From positions 1 through 29,087 of the forward strand of contig CAYXBG010000014.1 of NCBI GenBank assembly GCA_964463145.1: 29,087 nucleotides of DNA, read 5' to 3'. Position 1 is the stretch's first letter; each line of letters opens with the position of its first letter. Source of the stretch: CAYXBG01 sp964463145 (GTDB lineage Bacteria > Acidobacteriota > UBA6911 > RPQK01 > CBDAPI01). The notes under the pieces were generated by a model. That model made no database searches. It worked only from the letters and a program-made list of their open reading frames with translations, and was not told the origin of the DNA. Made by a program: the position numbers and the translations under genes. Of this stretch, positions 8,658 to 15,977 are shown in pieces.

Positions 8658-10423
8658 GTGGATATCACCAATGCCATGACAGTGAGTGCCAAAATTGTGG
8701 CAGCCATCAGCAGGCCGTAGTGTTGAGCGTTGCCGCTGACGGTAATTCTCAAAAGCTGGCTCAGCTTTTGAGTTAGCCACCCCAATGCTACCAATGCTGC
8801 ATCGATGACCCGGACATCGAAATTGCGGAGCAAGCTGCCGAAACCCAGTACCGGGCGTCGTATTACAAATTCATAGAATTCACCAATGAAATCGGATTCT
8901 AATCGTGTTAGTGGCCCGTGCACAACAGTCATCCAAGAGCCGGAAATCTTTCTGTAAAACCAGTCCGTGTCCAAGCTAATTTTGGTTTCCGGATCGAGGT
9001 GTCTTAGCAGGAGAAAGAACCCAAATGCTGTGAAACCCAGCATCCCAAGAGTGCTGGTGATATGTTGCAGGGTATAAGGGACGTAGTCCACTGGATAGGG
9101 GAGGTGTGAGTACAAGAGGCCTGGAAAGATCCCTATCAGTAAGCAACCGATTGCAGCTATCCCCATGGCGACCAGCATATTGGTAGGGGGTTCACGACTC
9201 TGCAGTCCTTTATCCTGTCCAAAGAACATGTAATAAGGGAGCTTAAGCCCTGTGTGCAGGAATGTGCCTGCAGATGCCAGGGTGAGCATTAGAAATACCA
9301 AGGCCATGTGAGATTCACCAGCAGCTGAAACGACCATAGATTTACTCACGAAGCCACTAAAGAGGGGCACTGCAGAGATGGCGAAGGCACCAATCATGTA
9401 GAAGGCGAGTGTGATAGGCATGGTTTTATAGAGACCCCCCATATCACTCAATTTTCGCAGTCTTGTTACTTCGAGAACAGCGCCCGCCCCCATGAAGAGA
9501 AGGGATTTGTAAAGGATGTGCGCGAAGGCATGGGCCGTGGCACCATTGAGGGCTAGAGTAGTCCCGATTCCAACCCCACAAACCATATAACCGACTTGGC
9601 TGATAATGTGGTAGGCCAATAAACGGCGAGCATCATTTTCGAGTACAGCGTAGACTACACCGTAAATGGCCATTATGGCTCCCAGCCATATGAGTATCTC
9701 GGTTCCCGCAAATCCACGGATGAGTGCATAGACCGCCGACTTGGTAGTGAAGGCAGTCATGAAAATTGCACCCGTTACGGTAGCCTCGGGGTAGGCGTCA
9801 GGCAGCCAGGCTCCTAAGGGGGGGGCAGCTGCATTAATAAGAAAAGCGAGAAGAATTAATGTCCAAGCCATGCTGCCAGAGAAAGCCCCCATATCACCAA
9901 AGGCTACTGATCCTGTCTGGGAGACTTGCATCACTACCCCTGCCAACAGAACGAGACCTCCCAAGACATGGACCAGAAGATAACGGAAGCCGGCGGATAC
10001 AGCAGCAGGTTTATGGCGTTGCCAAACTAACAGGACAGAGGAGAGGGCCATCAACTCCCAGAAAACGAGTAGAGAGATAAAGTCCCCAGCAAATGTGACT
10101 CCCAGGGCACCTCCTACATAGGTCAAGGATGCTACATGCTGACTCGTGGTTTTGACGTGGAGAGCGTAGATCACTCCGATTACGGCCATAATGGAAAAGA
10201 CATAGGAGAAAATTAGACTCAGCTGATCTACCCGGCCGAAGACCAGGTCCAGTCCCAGGAAACGTACCTTTCCGTATGTCCCTGAAGACATGCTCAGGCA
10301 GGAAGCCAATGCTCCAACAGGCAATAGTAGGATAATGAGGTTCCGGGCCCTGCCTTTAAAGAAGAAAGCCACCCAGGCACCCAGTATGAGCAGTAGGCCA
10401 GGATGTACCCACTCAAGCATCAT
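8654..10423 (-). CDS. MrpD/NuoL-like antiporter subunit B, in the nuo operon
   Basis: Member of the proton-conducting membrane transporter family (NuoL/M/N, MrpA/D), 589 aa from the ATG at 10423, which sits 6 bases after GGGGAGG. Helix 5 Glu is E123 in FWELMALSS and helix 8 Lys is K228 in AFTTKSAVYAL. At the helix 7 position, where NuoL/M/N and MrpD usually have Lys, the sequence is LINAAAPPLGAWLPDAYPEA, with N197 there instead. The motif PDAYPEATVTG is typical of proteins annotated as Na+/H+ antiporter subunit D. The last 120 residues form a separate region starting LDTDWFYR, similar to the C-terminal part of NuoL/MrpA-type proteins, with a final helix. In the operon it sits between the 87-aa protein and nuoM, where nuoL is expected. 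I infer that it works as a distal membrane-arm subunit of complex I. A free-standing cation antiporter is less likely because the other Mrp genes are absent. Confidence 0.88.
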   Translation of the reverse strand: MMLEWVHPGLLLILGAWVAFFFKGRARNLIILLLPVGALASCLSMSSGTYGKVRFLGLDLVFGRVDQLSLIFSYVFSIMAVIGVIYALHVKTTSQHVASLTYVGGALGVTFAGDFISLLVFWELMALSSVLLVWQRHKPAAVSAGFRYLLVHVLGGLVLLAGVVMQVSQTGSVAFGDMGAFSGSMAWTLILLAFLINAAAPPLGAWLPDAYPEATVTGAIFMTAFTTKSAVYALIRGFAGTEILIWLGAIMAIYGVVYAVLENDARRLLAYHIISQVGYMVCGVGIGTTLALNGATAHAFAHILYKSLLFMGAGAVLEVTRLRKLSDMGGLYKTMPITLAFYMIGAFAISAVPLFSGFVSKSMVVSAAGESHMALVFLMLTLASAGTFLHTGLKLPYYMFFGQDKGLQSREPPTNMLVAMGIAAIGCLLIGIFPGLLYSHLPYPVDYVPYTLQHITSTLGMLGFTAFGFFLLLRHLDPETKISLDTDWFYRKISGSWMTVVHGPLTRLESDFIGEFYEFVIRRPVLGFGSLLRNFDVRVIDAALVALGWLTQKLSQLLRITVSGNAQHYGLLMAATILALTVMALVIST

Positions 10424-10676
10424 AGTGGTCCTCCCCACGTGATAGCCAGATTTTCCCGATAAGCTTGGACACAACAATGATGACTACACAGGAGATGAGC
10501 CCATATATTGATCCCCAGGCGGGTATACCTTCGAAGGCAAAATGATGATGACTCTCTCCGGCCACCCACGGCAATATGATTTCTGATCCGGCAATTAATA
10601 TCAGACCCAGATAGGAGAGTTGCTTGAGCTTGTTACGCCGAGATGGATTCTCAAGGCATTTTTCTAGGAAGTTCAT
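10413..10676 (-). CDS. Small two-helix membrane protein between the two antiporter-like genes
   Basis: An 87-aa protein of unknown function. It has a charged N-terminus (residues 1-19), a first membrane helix (about 21-40), a short loop with three consecutive histidines (HHHFAFEGIPAWGS, about 43-56), a second helix (about 57-73) and a charged tail ending SRGEDHYDA. It overlaps the gene before it by ATGA, and its own 3' end overlaps the next start by 11 bases, so it is translated together with both antiporter-like subunits. From memory, similar small proteins with a conserved EGIPA and EDxYD-type tail occur beside MrpD-like genes in other nuo operons, but I cannot verify that here. It is not NuoK (which is present separately) and too short for MrpB/C/E/F/G assignments that I could defend. 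A structural or accessory role in the extended membrane arm is inference. Confidence 0.8.
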   Translation of the reverse strand: MNFLEKCLENPSRRNKLKQLSYLGLILIAGSEIILPWVAGESHHHFAFEGIPAWGSIYGLISCVVIIVVSKLIGKIWLSRGEDHYDA

Positions 10677-12133
10677 GGCAGTACCCTCCCAGCCAATTCA
10701 AGTACTGGTGCTGGATAGATTCCCAAAAGTAAGCTCAGGCCCGCGCTAATCGTGAGGGGTACTACCATCCAGGGTACTTCATGTACTTCCTCAAGAGGCT
10801 CCGAGCTTTTTTCAAAGTAGGCTTTGTATATGATCGGTCCTAGATAGGCCGCATTCAGTAATGAACTGGTGAGTAAAACAGCTAGCAACCAAGGATTCTG
10901 AAGTTCTATTGAACCAAGTGCCAGAAACCATTTGGAAATAAACCCAGAGGTGCCAGGTATACCGACTACGCTTAAAGAGGCAATGGTGAATGCCGCCATT
11001 GTCCAGGGCATGCGCCTAGAGAGACCAGATAACTGGCTGATTTTGGTTTTATGGGTAGAGGCGTAAATGGATCCTGCGCATAAAAAGAGCGTGATCTTTG
11101 AAAAGGCGTGATTGGTGATGTGGGCTACCCCGCCCAAAATCCCAGAATGGTTCAAAAGGGCTCCCCCCAGGATGATATAGGAGAGCTGGCTTATGGTAGA
11201 AAAGGCCAGGCGGGCCTTGAGGTTGTCCTGTCCTAAGGCAAGGAGTGAGCCGACTAAAATAGTAACTGAGGCGGCTATCATGGCAAGTTTGTCGGACCCT
11301 ATGTGCCTTATCGCATCTGAACCGAAAATGAACAGAAATACCCGTAGTGTAGAAAAAACACCAGTTTTAACCACTGCAACAGCGTGCAACAGAGCGCTCA
11401 CGGGTGTGGGTGCTACCATGGCTGCCGGCAACCAACTATGCATGGGCATGAGCGCGTTCTTGGCGAATCCGAATAGGAAGAGCGCAAAGATCAGGTATAG
11501 CAGAAGAGGTTGTTCTGTCGCCTGTTCTAGTGTCAGTACTCCTCCTTGGCGGAAGTCGAGTGTCCCTGTCAGGTTGTAGGTCAAAATAATTGCGGCTACC
11601 AGTAATACTTTGGCAGCTCCCAGAAGGTAGATGACGTACTTACGAGCACCCGCCTTTGCTTCGGATGTTCCCTTATGACCTACCAGTGGGTAGGTGATTA
11701 GCGTCAGAGCTTCGTAAAATAAGAAAAGAGTGAAGAGGTTTGCCGAGAACGCCACTCCCATGGTCGCTGCAAGGGCAAGGGCAAAGCAGGAAAAGTAGCG
11801 TGTCTGTGCATGCTCTTTCAGTGAGCGCACGTAACCGATCGAATAAAATGATGTCAATATCCAGAGCAAGGATGCACCGGAAGCGAAGAGGAGCCCGAAT
11901 GCATCTGCGCGGAAAGCAAACTCAATACCGGGGAGAATCCGAAACAGCACCAGTCCGGGTTTTTCACCTGCCAGAACATCTGGGACCAGGCTCACCGTAA
12001 GCCCGAACATTATAACGCCAGCTGCAACTGACCAGAGCTCTCTTAGGTTTGAACGTCTCGAGCCAGTGAAAGCAATCAGGATGGCCGCTAGTGTCGAGGT
12101 GAGTACGGTGAGGAAAGGGGTGATCGAAGTCAA
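10673..12133 (-). CDS. MrpD-like antiporter subunit A, in the nuo operon
   Basis: Proton-conducting membrane transporter family protein, 486 aa, about 14 helices. E141 in LFYEALTLITYPLV (helix 5), K225 in GFAKNALMPMHSWLPAAM (helix 7), H250 and K256 in LLHAVAVVKTG (helix 8), K346 in NHAFSK and K401 in GFISKW (helix 12) give a full set of the charged residues used by this family. The FYEALTLITYP and APTPVSALLHA signatures are closer to MrpD than to NuoL. The start is a TTG at 12133 with a strong GGAGG 7 bases upstream; the first in-frame ATG is far inside the protein. It follows nuoK by 19 bases and overlaps the 87-aa gene by ATGA. It probably forms part of the distal membrane arm. Confidence 0.88.
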   Translation of the reverse strand: MTSITPFLTVLTSTLAAILIAFTGSRRSNLRELWSVAAGVIMFGLTVSLVPDVLAGEKPGLVLFRILPGIEFAFRADAFGLLFASGASLLWILTSFYSIGYVRSLKEHAQTRYFSCFALALAATMGVAFSANLFTLFLFYEALTLITYPLVGHKGTSEAKAGARKYVIYLLGAAKVLLVAAIILTYNLTGTLDFRQGGVLTLEQATEQPLLLYLIFALFLFGFAKNALMPMHSWLPAAMVAPTPVSALLHAVAVVKTGVFSTLRVFLFIFGSDAIRHIGSDKLAMIAASVTILVGSLLALGQDNLKARLAFSTISQLSYIILGGALLNHSGILGGVAHITNHAFSKITLFLCAGSIYASTHKTKISQLSGLSRRMPWTMAAFTIASLSVVGIPGTSGFISKWFLALGSIELQNPWLLAVLLTSSLLNAAYLGPIIYKAYFEKSSEPLEEVHEVPWMVVPLTISAGLSLLLGIYPAPVLELAGRVLP

Positions 12134-12152
12134 GGGGCTGCCTCCAACATTT

Positions 12153-12458
12153 TCACCACTTAAGTTCCGTGAGATCTGTCACGCTTGCTCCAGGTTTGTT
12201 TCGATGCAAAGCAATGACTAACCCCAATCCGACACCCGCCTCTGCGGCTGCGACGGCGATCACTAATAGAGCGAGGACTTGTCCGCGGGGGTCGTTGAGG
12301 AACTGACTGAAACCTGCCAAGCTGAGGTTTACGGCATTTAGCATTATCTCTACAGAGACCAGCATAAGAATCAGATTGCGCCGGGCCAGAAAGCCGAAAA
12401 GACCAACCCCGAAAAGAAGGGCGCTCAGGATGAGAACCGTATCAATAGGAATGATCAT
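12153..12458 (-). CDS. nuoK: NADH-quinone oxidoreductase subunit K (NuoK)
   Basis: Small three-helix membrane subunit, homologous to MrpC. The 101-aa product carries the two conserved helix glutamates: one in LVSVEIMLNAVNL (helix 2) and one in AAAEAGVGLGLVIAL (helix 3), which lie on the central proton-transfer axis. Length is the family norm. The start ATG overlaps the nuoJ stop (ATGA). The next gene begins 19 bases downstream. Confidence 0.96.
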   Translation of the reverse strand: MIIPIDTVLILSALLFGVGLFGFLARRNLILMLVSVEIMLNAVNLSLAGFSQFLNDPRGQVLALLVIAVAAAEAGVGLGLVIALHRNKPGASVTDLTELKW

Positions 12459-12982
12459 GATGCGGTTCTACTCCTGACTAACATGACCGCCCCTATGATG
12501 GCTGCTAGGAGAATTAGTGAAGCCATTTCGAAAGGTAAGGCGAAAGTCCCGAACAATGCCAGGCCTACTTCGGCGATGTTGCCTGGGGAGCCTGTCGCGA
12601 TAGCCCCATCAGCGTTAGCCGCTTTCGTTAAGTAGATTTTCTCCGGCCTAGCCAGCCAAATCATGGCCAAAAAACCAAAACCTCCGGCGGCGGCTAGTAC
12701 CCAGTGAGGGGCAAATCGGGGTCCTGCCGCCTCACCCGGTAAGTCAAGGAGCATTAGGAAAAAGAGGTAGAAAACCAGAATGGCCCCAGCGTAAACGATG
12801 ACCTGAACAGCTGCTAAGAACTCTGCTCGCAGTAGTAAAAAGATGCCTGCTACATGTAGGAAGAGAGAGAGTACCCATAGCATGCTATGCACGGGATTTC
12901 TGCGAGTAACTGCCAAAAGCGCGCTAGCTATACTGGCAGCCGCCATGTAATAGAAAGCGGCTTGGGCTGCAACAATGGACAT
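12455..12982 (-). CDS. nuoJ: NADH-quinone oxidoreductase subunit J (NuoJ)
   Basis: Five-helix membrane subunit next to NuoK and NuoA. The 175-aa product has the characteristic AAVQVIVYAGAILVFYLFFLMLL stretch (helix 3, where the pi-bulge of the family lies), preceded by the RRNPVHSMLW loop. It ends with a helix and RSRTAS. It is the first gene of the operon. A GAGGAC about 13 bases before the ATG is a weak ribosome site. The 306 bp upstream must contain the main promoter for the complex. Confidence 0.93.
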   Translation of the reverse strand: MSIVAAQAAFYYMAAASIASALLAVTRRNPVHSMLWVLSLFLHVAGIFLLLRAEFLAAVQVIVYAGAILVFYLFFLMLLDLPGEAAGPRFAPHWVLAAAGGFGFLAMIWLARPEKIYLTKAANADGAIATGSPGNIAEVGLALFGTFALPFEMASLILLAAIIGAVMLVRSRTAS

Positions 12983-13288
12983 GAATTATACGGTGTCCTC
13001 GTGCTGGATCATTAAGCGAGAGATTTCATAGTAATAATAGACCCCATAATCTCATGGAACACTGATGATGCCCAAACCAAAACAGCGATTTAGGCGAAGC
13101 TTTCGAAGATAAAATACCGAGGTGAGTGGTTCGAGGTCTAATATACGAAGAGGAGAGGTTTGCAGTGTGCTTAGTTGCAACTTTTCGGGAAGATTCAATC
13201 CTCACTTCGTACTGGAGGTGTTGGTGTCAACTAATATCAGGAAATGTAGAGTTTACTAGTTCTAAACAAGGAGAGTTTTGCAGACTGT
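12983..13288. promoter_or_regulatory. Intergenic region upstream of the nuo operon
   Basis: About 306 bp lie between the end of the quinone oxidoreductase-like gene and nuoJ, both on the minus strand. The operon promoter should be here by position. I looked for sigma70-type boxes on the minus strand and found only poor matches (for example TTGGGC with ATTATG at 19-base spacing), so I do not assign one. A plus-strand open frame at 13126-13311 has no ribosome site and no recognisable protein, so I do not count it as a gene. Confidence 0.4.
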
Positions 13289-14272
13289 CTAGGATTCGAT
13301 CTCTAGAATAATTTTCCCTGTGCTTTCCCGGCTCTCCAATATCTCGTGAGCTATTTTTGCATCCTGAAGTGGGAAGTTGTGGTGGACGTGTGCTTGTATT
13401 TTTCTTTCTCGATAAAGAGTAGCCAAAGTTTCCCAGGAATTTTGGATTAAGTGATTAGAGTGGGCGAATAAAACACTCAAGTTTAGGGCTCCCCAAGTAA
13501 TTGATTTTTCGAGAAGCTGGAACGGAGAGACCGAGCGGGGTTGACGTCCGGATATTCCAAAGAGAATCAGGCGTCCCAGAGGCGCCATTCCAGCCAAAAC
13601 CTGGTCGAATACTTTGCCGCCAACCGACTCCAGGGCGAGGTTGACGCCGCCTCCCTCTGTGATCGAGATGACCTGATCAATGAGATCGGAGTCTTCATAA
13701 TTAATCTGATGCTGAATCCCAAGTTTATCCAAAACCGTTCTTTTTTTGTCAGAACCTACGCATCCGATCATTCTTAGTCCTTGGATTTTTGCCAACTGGG
13801 AAATAGCCATACCCACTCCACCTGCAGCGGCAGTAATTAGTAGCCAATCCCTTTGTTGGGCTTTTCCTAGAGTTAGCAAAGCGTGGTAGGCCGTTAGGGA
13901 TGTGTGAGTGAAGGCAGCTCCTTCCCGGAAGGACATGTCGCCTGGAAGAGGTAGGGCGTACATTTCGGGGATAGTGATCAACTCGGCATAGGTGCCTCCC
14001 CAGGGTGAATAAACGACTACTCGGTCGCCCTCGTTGTACCTTTGACAGCCTTTTCCCTTAGCTACAACTGTTCCGCTTGCCTCGCAACCTGGAATCAGAG
14101 GGGGGGGCAGCATACCTGGGTGTTCCGATCTTCGGCACATGATGTCTGCGAAATTGACCCCGGAGGAGTGGATTTTTACGAGGATTTGTCCGGGCTCCGG
14201 TACGGGCTGCGGTATTTCAACTAAATGGAGTTTGTTAGGTCCTCCCGGGGAGTCGACCCTGATTGCCTTCAT
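13289..14272 (-). CDS. Zinc-independent quinone oxidoreductase-like MDR protein
   Basis: Medium-chain dehydrogenase/reductase superfamily, quinone oxidoreductase branch, 327 aa. The N-terminal GroES-like domain has SGVNFADIMCRR and PLIPGCEASGTV; the Rossmann domain has the nucleotide motif AAAGGVGMA (148-156). The structural-zinc cysteine cluster and catalytic Cys/His ligands of alcohol dehydrogenases are absent, as expected for NADPH:quinone oxidoreductase and related enoyl reductases. A ribosome site (GGAGAGGAG, 4 bases from the ATG) supports the start. It is followed, 306 bp later, by the nuo operon on the same strand. A functional link to complex I through quinone is tempting but unproven, because most members of this family act on small enones or aldehydes, not on respiratory quinone. 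Confidence 0.85.
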   Translation of the reverse strand: MKAIRVDSPGGPNKLHLVEIPQPVPEPGQILVKIHSSGVNFADIMCRRSEHPGMLPPPLIPGCEASGTVVAKGKGCQRYNEGDRVVVYSPWGGTYAELITIPEMYALPLPGDMSFREGAAFTHTSLTAYHALLTLGKAQQRDWLLITAAAGGVGMAISQLAKIQGLRMIGCVGSDKKRTVLDKLGIQHQINYEDSDLIDQVISITEGGGVNLALESVGGKVFDQVLAGMAPLGRLILFGISGRQPRSVSPFQLLEKSITWGALNLSVLFAHSNHLIQNSWETLATLYRERKIQAHVHHNFPLQDAKIAHEILESRESTGKIILEIES

Positions 14273-14452
14273 AGTGCTCCTCTCCTCACCCGCGGGCTTC
14301 TCTCACTTGCTACCCGCTACTTGCCCTTTTGAGAATTGCCTGATCAACTACTCCTTGGGGTGAATCTCGGTTTCTAAAGTTGAATAAATCAATATTTGGC
14401 TCCGTGTTGGCCGTGATTCGAAGCCGACACCCATAAATTGGTAAGGCCCGAC

Positions 14453-14502
14453 TTCATACATTTCTGTATCAGCAGATCGTAAAGGATACCAAAATGTATG
14501 AA
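14453..14502. repeat. Long imperfect inverted repeat
   Basis: An 11-bp perfect outer stem (14453-14463 with 14492-14502, TTCATACATTT / AAATGTATGAA), a 2x2 internal loop, and a 5-bp inner stem (GTATC 14466-14470 / GATAC 14485-14489) around a 14-base loop. It can be an RNA hairpin on either strand or a protein-binding site. It is not followed by a T-run on its immediate 3' side. Confidence 0.6.
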
Positions 14503-14507
14503 AAGTA

Positions 14508-14544
14508 TCTAAGTTTAATTTAATCAATATCTTAGAGTTTTTTT
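14508..14544 (+). terminator. Weak terminator-like hairpin with T7 tract
   Basis: TCTAAG (14508-14513) pairs with CTTAGA (14531-14536) around a 17-base AT-rich loop, followed by G and seven T (14538-14544). The stem is only 6 bp and AT-rich, so it would be weak alone. It starts 5 bases after the larger inverted repeat, so the two together might form the 3' end of a short plus-strand transcript. Confidence 0.3.
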
Positions 14545-14610
14545 ATTTGTGTATTTCCAAGCAAATATCTTCTCTGGGGCGAACTAGAGGCATATTTTCT
14601 AAGGTATCAG

Positions 14611-14634
14611 GAAGCCTACGTAAATGTAGGCTTC
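14611..14634. repeat. Perfect 9-bp hairpin
   Basis: GAAGCCTAC (14611-14619) and GTAGGCTTC (14626-14634) pair perfectly around a 6-base loop. The 3' flank TTATGT is only partly T-rich. It could be a terminator or an operator upstream of the outer-membrane protein gene. Confidence 0.45.
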
Positions 14635-14917
14635 TTATGTAGATCCGACAAGGGTGTCGGTTCCGCACACCTGAGAAAGGCGAGCTCGGTTTGATGCTAA
14701 AATTCTGGAAATCCTCTCATCCCATTACTTTAGTGGGAATTAGCCGCAAAGTCATCCTTTCCAATTGTCCACTGGCACCATAAATGCAAGTAACCTTTCT
14801 GGTTTTTTGTCTTATCCGAGATTGTGCTTCGGATGGTTCGCAGTAAGTGATCATTTTTAGCTGATTTCGGTTTGTACGATGTTCAAATCTAATATGGAAT
14901 TTATAAGGAGTGATCTC

Positions 14918-15811
14918 ATGTACTCAGTTCGATTGCTGAGGGCCGCGTTGTTAGTTACGTTACCGTTTATTCTCTTAAACAAATCGACCCTTCTGTTGGC
15001 CCAGGATGACGATCTGTTGACTGCTGCAGCCGACGGGGCCTTTGTCAGTAAATACATCTGGCGTGGGCAGCGTCTTACTGACGACCTTAGTTTTCAAACG
15101 TCCGGAACAATTGGATTCGGCGCTTTCTCGGTTAATGTCTGGGGTAATATGGATCTGGCAGCTGTAAATGCTGGAGATGCTCTTTTCATCAAAGAAGATC
15201 CTAAAGCACCAGTAGGGGTGCACAATGGGTTACAAGGGAAATTTTCAGAAGTTGACTATACCTTTGCTTTTTCAAAGTCCCTGGCAGCAGTAACCGTCGA
15301 CGTTGGAACGATTTTTTATACGTTTCCTGAGAGATCTGCCTCTCTTGCATCCACAGCCGAGATCTATGCGGGGGTTACTCTGGACGCAGTTCCTTTCACC
15401 CCGAGCATAACTGCTTATTTTGATGTGGACGAAACTCAAGGCAATTCAAGTAGTGCGACTGGAGTCTATATTCAGGTGGCCGGAGGTCATTCTCTGCCCC
15501 TACCACCCAATACGGTCTTCGAAGCTCTTGAGGTTTCGGGATCATTTAGCATTGTGAACGGTGGTTTCTCTGAATTCTATTACAGTACCAGTGGCGCTGG
15601 TTTACACGATATTAATATTGGCGTCGCATTGCCAGTTGCAATATCAAGGGTTCTTTCTGGGAGTATCTTTGTCAATTGTAGTGCTTTAGCTGGAGACTTC
15701 CGGGATCAACAATTTGTTGATCCTAGGCAGACAGCACTGGGCATAGCTGGTCCACCTTCTGATTCTGCCACCACCATTTGGGGTGGTTTTGGTCTTAGTC
15801 TGGCATTCTAG
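14918..15811 (+). CDS. Probable outer-membrane beta-barrel protein
   Basis: A 297-aa exported protein from the ATG at 14918, chosen because GGAG lies 7 bases upstream; an earlier ATG at 14879 would add 13 residues before the signal. The N-terminus has two Arg, a hydrophobic core and a probable cleavage site after LLLA, before QDDD. The mature part is rich in alternating polar/hydrophobic beta strands with Gly, Tyr and Phe, and the chain ends in a C-terminal phenylalanine (GFGLSLAF), the normal outer-membrane insertion signal. The segment SKYIWRGQRLTDDLSFQ near the mature N-terminus resembles the first strands of putative porins of the TorF/Gcw_chp type. The family assignment is from memory and moderate; the outer-membrane location is better supported. 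Followed by a strong hairpin at 15854-15892. Confidence 0.7.
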   Translation: MYSVRLLRAALLVTLPFILLNKSTLLLAQDDDLLTAAADGAFVSKYIWRGQRLTDDLSFQTSGTIGFGAFSVNVWGNMDLAAVNAGDALFIKEDPKAPVGVHNGLQGKFSEVDYTFAFSKSLAAVTVDVGTIFYTFPERSASLASTAEIYAGVTLDAVPFTPSITAYFDVDETQGNSSSATGVYIQVAGGHSLPLPPNTVFEALEVSGSFSIVNGGFSEFYYSTSGAGLHDINIGVALPVAISRVLSGSIFVNCSALAGDFRDQQFVDPRQTALGIAGPPSDSATTIWGGFGLSLAF

Positions 15812-15853
15812 CTTTATCAGGAAAGTTTGGGAGCTATCCCTCGTTGAAGCTTA

Positions 15854-15892
15854 AGGATCCCCTGAGGATTGGTCATATCCTCGGGGGATCCT
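15854..15892. terminator. 16-bp hairpin after the outer-membrane protein gene
   Basis: AGGATCCCCTGAGGAT (15854-15869) pairs with ATCCTCGGGGGATCCT (15877-15892) with one G-T wobble and a 7-base loop, 43 bases after the stop codon. The stem is very stable but lacks a T-run on either strand, so it may be a weak terminator, an RNA 3'-end stabiliser or a processing site. Confidence 0.5.
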
Positions 15893-15949
15893 CTAAGGTC
15901 TTGCAAATTGAGAGTGTGCCATATGCCAATTTTAAACTGGTAAGATTGC

Positions 15950-15977
15950 TTGACTTAGAGGCCCTTTACCGCATACT
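15950..15977 (+). promoter_or_regulatory. Candidate sigma70-type promoter for the RRM gene
   Basis: TTGACT (15950-15955, five of six to consensus) and CATACT (15972-15977, four of six) are separated by 16 bases. Initiation near 15984 would give a leader of about 200 nt, the sort of long leader often seen on cold-inducible genes. Confidence 0.35.

Larger units (their letters stand above)
14273..14917. other. Long structured intergenic region
   Basis: 645 bp between the divergent oxidoreductase-like and outer-membrane protein genes. No convincing protein-coding frame is present. It holds several inverted repeats listed separately (14453-14502, 14508-14544, 14611-14634). Two smaller ones are 14721-14737 (7-bp stem with one G-T pair, 3-base loop) and 14814-14834 (ATCCGA/TCGGAT, 9-base loop). 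Promoters for both flanking genes and possibly a small RNA could lie here. Confidence 0.5.

Noticed and set aside
8658..8780. Upstream extension of nuoM by 41 codons
   Set aside because: The extension lies inside the preceding gene, is polar and does not match NuoM. The ATG at 8657 overlaps the previous stop as ATGA and gives the normal length.
13126..13311. 61-aa open frame upstream of the nuo operon
   Set aside because: No ribosome site, no similarity recognised, and it overlaps the end of the oxidoreductase-like gene.
14791..14808. Possible terminator AACC-TTTCT-GGTT followed by T
   Set aside because: The stem is only 4 bp; neighbouring bases do not pair.
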